Made by a program: the position numbers and the translations under genes. Below the pieces are notes generated by a model. The model did not search any database, was not told the DNA's origin, and saw only the letters and a program-made list of their open reading frames with translations. A stretch of DNA of 64,000 nt, taken from contig CM041783.1 of assembly GCA_023374045.1 (NCBI GenBank), forward strand, positions 94,957,298 through 95,021,297, given 5' to 3'. Below are positions 13,754-22,972 of this stretch, piece by piece; the first letter of the stretch is position 1; each line of letters opens with the position of its first letter. Source of the stretch: Limonium bicolor (Eukaryota > Streptophyta > Magnoliopsida > Caryophyllales > Plumbaginaceae).

Positions 13754-13845
13754 GGTCAAAGTTGACCATTGACCAAGGTTTGACCAATGTCCAATGTTTG
13801 ACCGAAGTCAGACCAAAGTTGACCTAGGTTTGACCACAGTTGACC
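13754..13845. promoter_or_regulatory. Cluster of W-box-like TTGACC motifs in U3 (reference copy)
   Basis: Within 92 bp there are seven TTGACC words on the plus strand and one GGTCAA. TTGAC[C/T] is the core of the W-box bound by plant WRKY transcription factors. The cluster lies about 178-269 bp from the element-sense LTR start, where the U3 promoter would be expected. The same cluster is at 5760-5851 in LTR copy 1 and at the matching place in the other LTRs. It is damaged in copies 2, 6 and 10. The motif count is seen; WRKY binding is inferred. Confidence 0.7.
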
Positions 13846-14018
13846 GGGGCTTCTAGAACTCCATGCAACTCACCGAAATTTCAGTGTTTCTCGGAACTTT
13901 CTGAACTAGGGTTTCTCCAAGGTTTCTTGGTTGATTCCCAACCACTATGGCTTCCTCGTGTTCTCTAATAATTCCTAAGGAACTATGGTTTCCATTAGGG
14001 TTACAAAAATTCGGGGTA

Positions 14019-14204
14019 TTACATTCTCCCCCCGTTAAACAAAGCTTCGTCCCCGATGCTTAACTTACCACCATCATCACCAAATACCCAAACACAAATA
14101 CAAATCTTTGACGACAAGGTAATACCACCAAGCATTAAATAGCCATAAATAAATGTCACATAATCATAGCACACAAGCACATAAGCACACAAGTCAATTT
14201 CCAA
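14019..14204 (-). pseudogene. Possible relic of the polyprotein C-terminus before the polypurine tract
   Basis: A 61-codon minus-strand frame ends across the polypurine tract, with its stop codon inside the LTR start (ATG-TAA). Its last residues read SIGDEALFNGGRM. A short acidic GDE-type tail encoded just before the polypurine tract, with the stop in the first LTR bases, is common in plant Ty3/gypsy pol genes. The rest of the frame shows no recognisable domain. The same frame recurs with little or no change in several other internal regions, for example at 6025-6210, 18000-18185 and 57933-58118. It may equally be chance; it is not offered as an expressed gene. Confidence 0.25.
14024..14033 (-). 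promoter_or_regulatory. Polypurine tract (reference copy)
   Basis: The minus strand reads GGGGGGAGAA directly before the LTR start TGTAATACC. Such a tract normally resists RNase H and primes plus-strand DNA synthesis. It is present next to most LTRs in the window. It is one G short at 49932, interrupted at 41952 and lost at 53914. Confidence 0.9.
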
Positions 14205-14511
14205 ATACTGAGTAACATCATATTAATCATGTCAATAATTATATCAACACCTCATACATGGTGTCAAACTATTTATTTTCAAAAGTATCCAACCACAAAA
14301 TCCCAAACTTTATGTTCTCCTTATGTAATCCACTTCATTAAAACATGAACCAACACACAATTCCTCATGATATAAAGCATATTAACACACATAACCATGT
14401 CAATTATTTGTCACTCATCACCTATTACACACATACAATAACAATCCATCTACTTCAGACAATTCATCACATAGCAAAAAGATAATAATTTTGATCATAT
14501 AAACATGTCAA

Positions 14512-14663
14512 ACACTTTAAGTGTCCTATTGCATCAATCTCAGATATTAATATCAAACTATCCTCAATTATTTCACCACTAATCAACACCTACGTCTTAC
14601 ACCAACCACGCTTCCACTGCGCTACTCTGATCTAATTTTTCGTGATCACTTACAGGAAGCTTC
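14512..14663. other. Palindrome-dense stretch of the leader (reference copy)
   Basis: This 152-bp stretch holds four palindromic words: ACACTTTAAGTGT at 14512-14524 (one central base), GATATTAATATC at 14543-14554, GTGATCAC at 14642-14649 and GAAGCTTC at 14656-14663. The tRNA-Met-like segment lies between the second and third. The set recurs in most internal copies. Confidence 0.7.
14606..14631 (-). other. Segment resembling the 5' part of plant initiator tRNA-Met (reference copy)
   Basis: The minus strand reads ATCAGAGTA then GCGCAGTGGAAGCGTGG. I recall plant initiator tRNA-Met as starting ATCAGAGTG then GCGCAGCGGAAGCGTGG, which gives 24 matches in 26. This covers the acceptor 5' strand, the D arm and the start of the anticodon arm, including an A-box-like TAGCGCAGTGG. 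Beyond it the similarity fades, and I see no B box, so this is not a working tRNA gene. It lies about 360-385 bp from the primer-binding-site end of the internal region, on the element-sense strand. Confidence 0.6.
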
Positions 14664-14736
14664 AGGAATCCTCCAACCCTGCCATGGTCAGTGCCAGTGT
14701 TGAACTATCCTTCCACCTCAATTTGTTTTCAGTTTC

Positions 14737-14759
14737 CCTTGATCTGACCAGGATCAAGG
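14737..14759. other. 8-bp perfect stem-loop in the leader (reference copy)
   Basis: CCTTGATC and GATCAAGG flank a 7-nt loop (TGACCAG on the plus strand). In element RNA it would form a stable hairpin about 215-240 nt downstream of the primer-binding site. It is retained in nearly all internal copies; copy 7 loses a base in the left arm. Confidence 0.75.
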
Positions 14760-14974
14760 TCAACCTTCCACGTCAGATTCAAGCAATTTGCACAATTAAA
14801 CAAGTTCCAGTTTAATCCTAGTATAGCCCCAATTATCCGACGACCACAACTAATTCCAAACAATCAAACAAATCGGTAACAAGCAACAAACACAATTCCC
14901 ATCCCCACGGCTTGTCAAGTTTTTAAGCCTAGATTTAATCTTAACTCAACCAAAGCTCCCTAGAGACCAAACCT

Positions 14975-14986
14975 GCTCTGATACCA
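14975..14986 (-). promoter_or_regulatory. Primer-binding site for initiator tRNA-Met (reference copy)
   Basis: The minus strand reads TGGTATCAGAGC, three bases (GAG) after the LTR end. It is the complement of the last 12 nt of plant initiator tRNA-Met (GCTCTGATACCA), where minus-strand DNA synthesis would be primed. Upstream bases in the tRNA (AAACCTGG) also match except for one skipped G, so pairing could extend further. The same site sits 15 to 4 bases before each LTR start. Only copy 1 shows a change inside the 12 nt. The site fixes the element on the minus strand. Confidence 0.93.
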
Positions 14987-15280
14987 CTCTGTAACACCCC
15001 GGTTTTCACACACTAAAATTTTCTTATTACTTGAACAACTTACTACAATATTTTACAGCGGAAGACTAAATAACACCTAAGTCAAACCGGAGCGCTACCG
15101 CCACACCCACACCAACTAGTGTGGATGCTAAGGCTAATCCACCTACAACCTAACTCCCGGAACATGCTCCAAGGAGTTTACCACTTACAAATAAATAAAA
15201 TTTCTAGCTATGTCGGCGCGTTCCCTTGTCCCAAGCTCAAGAGCAATATCACACAAAGAATCAACTTCACCTGCAACAAA

Positions 15281-15318
15281 CCTGTGGCCAGCAAACAATC
15301 ACACAAAAGGGCCACAGG
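15281..15318. other. 9-bp GC-rich inverted repeat near the LTR 3' end (reference copy 4)
   Basis: CCTGTGGCC at 15281-15289 and GGCCACAGG at 15310-15318 are perfect complements around a 20-nt loop. They lie about 290-330 bp from the element-sense LTR 3' end, so probably in R/U5 of the transcript. Retained in most copies, including copy 7, where one G of the loop edge is lost. Broken in copies 8 (near 31225) and 16 (near 63230). Confidence 0.75.
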
Positions 15319-16018
15319 CACAAACCAGAAAACGTCAGCAAAGCTGAGTAACAAATATCACACCCTGTAAAATTCAACTCTCTTTGAAAAAAACCTTTTA
15401 GCAGCATAAAGGCACACATCAACACAAACAACCATGTTATCAACCACAAACACAAGTTACACAACACTCACTCCTTGAGACATTTTACCTTTAACACAAA
15501 CCGACCTGTTCATAAATATCACAATACCAGCAAACTCACCAGAGACATAAATCCAATAAATTTTGGAAACCACATAACAATTCCCACCAGTTTGTATCTC
15601 AATTATTAACATTCCACCATCCTGGGCACACCGGTCTTTCGACAAAGAGCTACTAGGCTCTCGGCCCCTTGGACAAATAATCCACACCTCACCCCATGTC
15701 CTTAAGTGTGCACACCCCCTATGAATCATCAGTCCATAGAGTAGATCATGATGGCTTAGCTCCAATACATTGGTAGGAGCGAAAATTCAGTGAATGGCCA
15801 ACCATGGCTCGACAATTGAAGGAGCTAACCATAGCTCAATAGTTTCGAAAATATATATTTCCAAATTCACACTTCCACCACCATAAGTAATATCAACCTT
15901 TCCAACATATAAATATCATCCACAATCATATAAAATTGCTCAAAATAACCACCAACCAAAGGTAGCAATAAACAAGATTAATCACATATTAAAGTACAAA
16001 CAACCCACCTTAGAATAA

Positions 16019-16048
16019 AACCTTGTATAAGGTTAGACTTTGTCTAAC
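16019..16048. other. Two overlapping hairpins in the LTR (reference copy 4)
   Basis: AACCTTGTATAAGGTT (6-bp stem, 4-nt loop) at 16019-16034 shares its right arm with GTTAGACTTTGTCTAAC (7-bp stem, 3-nt loop) at 16032-16048. The second stem extends by A-T and G-T pairs. The two stems cannot form fully at once. The pair is present in most LTRs and disrupted near 12030-12060 and 55946-55972. Confidence 0.7.
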
Positions 16049-18004
16049 TTTGTTCCACCTGAATATCCACTCCATCAAAATCAAGCTTTCTCTTAGCAAT
16101 CACAGATCAACAAGAATTCCACACCAAGAGTAGTCACCAAAAATCATTCCAGAGCCTTTCAAGGCTAAGCCAAGCAACAAAACCCCAAACCATACTTAAA
16201 CACAATTTCCTTCTTTCCAAGTTTTAGCACACATATAACCTTACAAGACTTCCTTATACCTTTTACACTTCACCACCTCTTACAACTTCAACCACAAGTC
16301 ATATTAGGACCATAATGACCAGAGAACCATTAAATCCAATAACCAACACACAATTACACTTATTCAAGCTTAAAGCACACCTTTATCCCAAATCACTTCC
16401 TAGTAATTCGAATGACATCCCAAATGAGTTTCGACCTGAATTTTTGACCATAGATATAAATTCGAAATATAAGAATACCCTCAAAATTTCAGCTCAAACC
16501 CATGTCGGAAACTCATCTAAACAACTCCTAAAGCTTAAAGCTCATTATTTTCCCTTGCCATGTCTATCCGACTTAAATATCTTCATTCGACTTCATTTTT
16601 GACCATAACCATATGTTCACTATTAAAGACTACCTCAAAATTTTAAGGCAAGATGAATTCGGGAACCTATTTAACTAAGTCTCAAGGCTTAAAACACCAT
16701 TTAAGCCCTCCACCTTGACCTAGCATTTTTATGTCTAACCACGAGTTCCCACCACCTATAATCAATTATTATGAGTTAATATAGGTAGAATAACACACCA
16801 AACTCAACAAAATCCCATCGAAATCACTCAAGGAGTCTTAAAACACATTTTTCCTCCCTAAAAGTTCCCTAGAACTTATCCTACTTCCCAAAGGTATTTT
16901 CGCCTGAATATTTGATATTATTCTAGTAATAACTATCTAAGAACACTGTCAAAATTTCAGCTCAAGAGAAGCTAGGGTTCGGAAGTTACCATTAACAAGA
17001 GTTAAAGCTCAAAATCAGGGTTTAAAGAAAGAAATGGTGAGCATAAGTGTTACCTGGAATCTCCTTGCCATTTTAGCCACGACCTTACAAGTCCCTTAGC
17101 TAAATGAATCAATTTCTTCCACCAACCAATTCGTCCAAGGTCACCAGCTCCTTCTCCCTCCTTGAAATCTTGTTTTTCCTTGATTTCTAGCTTGAATCTC
17201 CTTCTCCAATGGTGGGTGTTGAGTTCTATGAGCTTCTATGGTGTTCTAATGGCGTGAGAGTGAGTGAGGAAGGCAGGTAAATCGGTTCCCATCTCATTCT
17301 TAAGGATGGCGTGAGTGAATTCCAATTTTACTTCATTAATTAAGTGTAATGATTACTAAGATAACCTTATCTCTTCCTAAGCCATTAGATTAGTGACAAT
17401 TGTCTAGATTAAATCTCAGCCCTCCATGTGTGACCGGCCTTAATGATGAAGGAGACAAGTGGCATGGGTAATAAAGAGTATAAGACAAAATAGAATGATG
17501 TCTTCACTTACAGCCGTCGGATCGTAGATATTTGCTTGGATGAATCTCCACCATCCATGTGTGACCACCCCTCATTAATGAAGGTGACACATGTCTTCTC
17601 TTGATTGAACCATGTGTAACTAATCATCTCTTGACACCTCGACGCTTACATCATCGTTATGTCATGCCGACATCATCACTGCATCATCACTGCATCATCA
17701 CTGCATCACCACTGCATCACCACTGCATCATCATGGTCAAAGTTGACCATTGACCAAGGTTTGACCAATGTCCAATGTTTGACCGAAGTCAGACCAAAGT
17801 TGACCTAGGTTTGACCACAGTTGACCGGGGCTTCTAGAACTCCATGCAACTCACCGAAATTTCAGTGTTTCTCGGAACTTTCTGAACTAGGGTTTCTCCA
17901 AGGTTTCTTGGTTGATTCCCAACCACTATGGCTTCCTCGTGTTCTCTAATAATTCCTAAGGAACTATGGTTTCCATTAGGGTTACAAAAATTCGGGGTAT
18001 TACA

Positions 18005-18971
18005 TTCTCCCCCCGTTAAACAAAGCTTCGTCCCCGATGCTTAACTTACCACCATCATCACCAAATACCCAAACACAAATACAAATCTTTGACGACAAGG
18101 TAATACCACCAAGCATTAAATAGCCATAAATAAATGTCACATAATCATAGCACACAAGCACATAAGCACACAAGTCAATTTCCAAATACTGAGTAACATC
18201 ATATTAATCATGTCAATAATTATATCAACACCTCATACATGGTGTCAAACTATTTATTTTCAAAAGTATCCAACCACAAAATCCCAAACTTTATGTTCTC
18301 CTTATGTAATCCACTTCATTAAAACATGAACCAACACACAATTCCTCATGATATAAAGCATATTAACACACATAACCATGTCAATTATTTTGTCACTCAT
18401 CACCTATTACACACATACAATAACAATCCATCTACTTCAGACAATTCATCACATAGCAAAAAGATAATAATTTTGATCATATAAACATGTCAAACACTTT
18501 AAGTGTCCTATTGCATCAATCTCAGATATTAATATCAAACTATCCTCAATTATTTCACCACTAATCAACACCTACGTCTTACACCAACCACGCTTCCACT
18601 GCGCTACTCTGATCTAATTTTTCGTGATCACTTACAGGAAGCTTCAGGAATCCTCCAACCCTGCCATGGTCAGTGCCAGTGTTGAACTATCCTTCCACCT
18701 CAATTTGTTTTCAGTTTCCCTTGATCTGACCAGGATCAAGGTCAACCTTCCACGTCAGATTCAAGCAATTTGCACAATTAAACAAGTTCCAGTTTAATCC
18801 TAGTATAGCCCCAATTATCCGACGACCACAACTAATTCCAAACAATCAAACAAATCGGTAACAAGCAACAAACACAATTCCCATCCCCACGGCTTGTCAA
18901 GTTTTTAAGCCTAGATTTAATCTTAACTCAACCAAAGCTCCCTAGAGACCAAACCTGCTCTGATACCACTC
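18005..18971 (-). mobile_element. Internal region 5 (967 bp)
   Basis: Near-consensus internal segment. Polypurine tract at 18005-18014, primer-binding site at 18957-18968 and tRNA-Met-like segment at 18588-18613, all intact. Confidence 0.95.
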
Positions 18972-21900
18972 TGTAACACCCCGGTTTTCACACACTAAAA
19001 TTTTCTTATTACTTGAACAACTTACTACAATATTTTACAGCGGAAGACTAAATAACACCTAAGTCAAACCGGAGCGCTACCGCCACACCCACACCAACTA
19101 GTGTGGATGCTAAGGCTAATCCACCTACAACCTAACTCCCGGAACATGCTCCAAGGAGTTTACCACTTACAAATAAATAAAATTTCTAGCTATGTCGGCG
19201 CGTTCCCTTGTCCCAAGCTCAAGAGCAATATCACACAAAGAATCAACTTCACCTGCAACAAACCTGTGGCCAGCAAACAATCACACAAAAGGGCCACAGG
19301 CACAAACCAGAAAACGTCAGCAAAGCTGAGTAACAAATATCACACCCTGTAAAATTCACTCTCTTTGAAAAAAAACCTTTTTAGCAGCATAAAGGCACAC
19401 ATCAACACAAACAACCATGTTATCAACCACAAACACAAGTTTACAACACACTCACCTTCCTTGAGACATTTTACCTTAACACAAACCACCTGTTCATAAT
19501 GATATCACAATACCAGCAAACTCACCAGAGACATAAATCCAATAATATTTTGGAAACCACATAACAATTCCCACCAGTTTGTATCTCAATTATTAACATT
19601 CCACCAATCCTCGGGCACACCGGTCTTTCGACAAAGAGCTACTAGGCTCTCGGCCCCTTGGACAAATAATTCCACCACCTCACCCCATGTCCTTAAGTGT
19701 GCACACCCCCTATGAATCATCAGTCCATAGAGTAGATCATGATGGCTTAGCTCCAATACATTGGTAGGAGCGAAAATTCAGTGAATGGCCAACCATGGCT
19801 CGACAAATTGAAGGAGCTAACCATAGCTCAATAGTTTCGAAATATATATTTCCAAATTCACACTTCCACCACCATAAGTAATATCAACCTTTCCAACATA
19901 TAAATATCATCCACAATCATATAAAATTGCTCAAAATAACCACCAACCAAAGGATAGCAATAAACAAGATTAATCACATATTAAAGTACAAACAACCCAC
20001 CTTTAGAATTAAAACCTTGTATAAGGTTAGACTTTGTCTAACTTTGTTCCACCTGAATATCCACTCCATCAAAATCAAGCTTTCTCTTAGCAATCACAGA
20101 TCAACAAGAATTCCACACCAAGAGTAGTCACCAAAAATCATTCCAGAGCCTTTCAAGGCTAAGCCAAGCAACAAAACACCCAAAACCATACTTAAACACA
20201 ATTTTCCTTCTTTCCAAGTTTTAGCACACATATAACCTTACAAGACTTCCTTATACCTTTTACACTTCACCACCTCTTACAACTTCAACCACAAGTCATA
20301 TTAGGACCATAATGACCAGAGAAACCATTAAATCCAATAACCAACACACAATTACACTTATTCAAGCTTAAAGCACACCTTTATCCCAAATCACTTCCTA
20401 GTAATTCGAATGACATCCCAAAGGAGTTTCGACCTGAATTTTTGACCATAGATATAAATTCGAAATATATAAGATACCCTCAAAATTTCAGCTCAAACCC
20501 ATGTCGGAAACTCATCTAAACAACTCCTAAAGCTTAAAGCTCATTATTTTCCCTTGCCATGTCTATCCGACTTAAATATCTTCATTCGACTTCATTTTTT
20601 GACCATAACCATATGTTCACTATTAAAGACTACCCTCAAAATTTTAAGGCAAGATGAATTCGGGAACCTATTTAACTAAGTCTCAAGGCTTAAAACACCA
20701 TTTAAGCCCTCCCACCTTGACCTAGCATTTTTATGTCTAACCACGAGTTCCCACCACCTATAATCAATTATTATGAGTTAATATAGGTAGAATAACACAC
20801 CAAACTCAACAAAATCCCATCGAAATCACTCAAGGAGTCTTAAAACACATTTTTCCTCCCTAAAAGTTCCCTAGAACTTATCCTACTTCCCAAAGGTATT
20901 TCGCCTGAATATTTGATATTATTCTAGTAATAACTATCTAAGAACACTGTCAAAATTTCAGCTCAAGAGAAGCTAGGGTTCGGAAGTTACCATTAACAAG
21001 AGTTAAAGCTCAAAATCAGGGTTTAAAGAAAGAAATGGTGAGCATAAGTGTTACCTGGAATCTCCTTGCCATTTTAGCCACGACCTTACAAGTCCCTTAG
21101 CTAAATGAATCAATTTCTTCCACCAACCAATTCGTCCAAGGTCACCAGCTCCTTCTCCCTCCTTGAAATCTTGTTTTCCTTGATTTCTAGCTTGAATCTC
21201 CTTCTCCAATGGTGGGTGTTGAGTTCTATGAGCTTCTATGGTGTTCTAATGGCGTGAGAGTGAGTGAGGAAGGCAGGTAAATCGGTTCCCATCTCATTCT
21301 TAAGGATGGCGTGAGTGAATTCCAATTTTACTTCATTAATTAAGTGTAATGATTACTAAGATAACCTTATCTCTTCCTAAGCCATTAGATTAGTGACAAT
21401 TGTCTAGATTAAATCTCAGCCCTCCATGTGTGACCGGCCTTAATGATGAAGGAGACAAGTGGCATGGGTAATAAAGAGTATAAGACAAAATAGAATGATG
21501 TCTTCACTTACAGCCGTCGGATCGTAGATATTTTGCTTGGATGAATCTCCACCATCCATGTGTGACCACCCCTCATTAATGAAGGTGACACATGTCTTCT
21601 CTTGATTGAACCATGTGTAACTAATCATCTCTTGACACCTCGACGCTTACATCATCGTTATGTCATGCCGACATCATCACTGCATCATCACTGCATCATC
21701 ACTGCATCACCACTGCATCACCACTGCATCATCATGGTCAAAGTTGACCATTGACCAAGGTTTGACCAATGTCCAATGTTTGACCGAAGTCAGACCAAAG
21801 TTGACCTAGGTTTGACCACAGTTGACCGGGGCTTCTAGAACTCCATGCAACTCACCGAAATTTCAGTGTTTCTCGGAACTTTCTGAACTAGGGTTTCTCC

Positions 21901-22005
21901 AAGGTTTCTTGGTTGATTCCCAACCACTATGGCTTCCTCGTGTTCTCTAATAATTCCTAAGGAACTATGGTTTCCATTAGGGTTACAAAAATTCGGGGTA
22001 TTACA
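18972..22005 (-). mobile_element. LTR copy 5 (3034 bp), near consensus
   Basis: Complete LTR with very few private changes (a small shuffle near 20465-20475 and an added A near 19370). Its length is probably close to the true LTR length. Confidence 0.96.
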
Positions 22006-22972
22006 TTCTCCCCCCGTTAAACAAAGCTTCGTCCCCGATGCTTAACTTACCACCATCATCACCAAATACCCAAACACAAATACAAATCTTTGACGACAAG
22101 GTAATACCACCAAGCATTAAATAGCCATAAATAAATGTCACATAATCATAGCACACAAGCACATAAGCACACAAGTCAATTTCCAAATACTGAGTAACAT
22201 CATATTAATCATGTCAATAATTATATCAACACCTCATACATGGTGTCAAACTATTTATTTTCAAAAGTATCCAACCACAAAATCCCAAACTTTATGTTCT
22301 CCTTATGTAATCCACTTCATTAAAACATGAACCAACACACAATTCCTCATGATATAAAGCATATTAACACACATAACCATGTCAATTATTTTGTCACTCA
22401 TCACCTATTACACACATACAATAACAATCCATCTACTTCAGACAATTCATCACATAGCAAAAAGATAATAATTTTGATCATATAAACATGTCAAACACTT
22501 TAAGTGTCCTATTGCATCAATCTCAGATATTAATATCAAACTATCCTCAATTATTTCACCACTAATCAACACCTACGTCTTACACCAACCACGCTTCCAC
22601 TGCGCTACTCTGATCTAATTTTTCGTGATCACTTACAGGAAGCTTCAGGAATCCTCCAACCCTGCCATGGTCAGTGCCAGTGTTGAACTATCCTTCCACC
22701 TCAATTTGTTTTCAGTTTCCCTTGATCTGACCAGGATCAAGGTCAACCTTCCACGTCAGATTCAAGCAATTTGCACAATTAAACAAGTTCCAGTTTAATC
22801 CTAGTATAGCCCCAATTATCCGACGACCACAACTAATTCCAAACAATCAAACAAATCGGTAACAAGCAACAAACACAATTCCCATCCCCACGGCTTGTCA
22901 AGTTTTTAAGCCTAGATTTAATCTTAACTCAACCAAAGCTCCCTAGAGACCAAACCTGCTCTGATACCACTC
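22006..22972 (-). mobile_element. Internal region 6 (967 bp)
   Basis: Near-consensus internal segment. Polypurine tract at 22006-22015, primer-binding site at 22958-22969 and tRNA-Met-like segment at 22589-22614. Confidence 0.95.

Larger units (their letters stand above)
10993..14023 (-). mobile_element. LTR copy 3 (3031 bp)
   Basis: Complete LTR. The stretch 11815-12250 is indel-rich and disrupts the paired hairpins there. From 12260 to the end it follows the common form closely, so it serves below as the reference for the 5' (U3) features. Confidence 0.95.
14024..14989 (-). mobile_element. Internal region 4 (966 bp), reference copy
   Basis: A near-consensus internal segment used below to place leader features. 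Polypurine tract at 14024-14033, primer-binding site at 14975-14986. Reading the minus strand from the primer site gives a leader with hairpins and palindromes, the tRNA-Met-like segment, AT-rich non-coding sequence and finally the polypurine tract. No gag, protease, reverse transcriptase, RNase H or integrase motif is present. At under 1 kb it is far shorter than the several kilobases needed by an autonomous element. Confidence 0.95.
14990..18004 (-). mobile_element. LTR copy 4 (3015 bp)
   Basis: Complete LTR. Deletions concentrate at 15375-15690, plus single-base losses near 16010 and 16190. One of the rare substitutions is near 16425 (CCCAAATGAG in place of CCCAAAGGAG). Both LTR ends are intact. 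Confidence 0.95.

Noticed and set aside
14606..14650. Functional tRNA gene on the minus strand
   Set aside because: Only the first ~26 nt match initiator tRNA-Met. The anticodon stem, T arm, B box and 3' acceptor strand are not recognisable.
15180..15205. AATAAA words on the plus strand as polyadenylation signals
   Set aside because: They lie on the strand opposite to the element transcript and are expected by chance in AT-rich sequence. I could not place a convincing TATA box or poly(A) signal on the minus strand.
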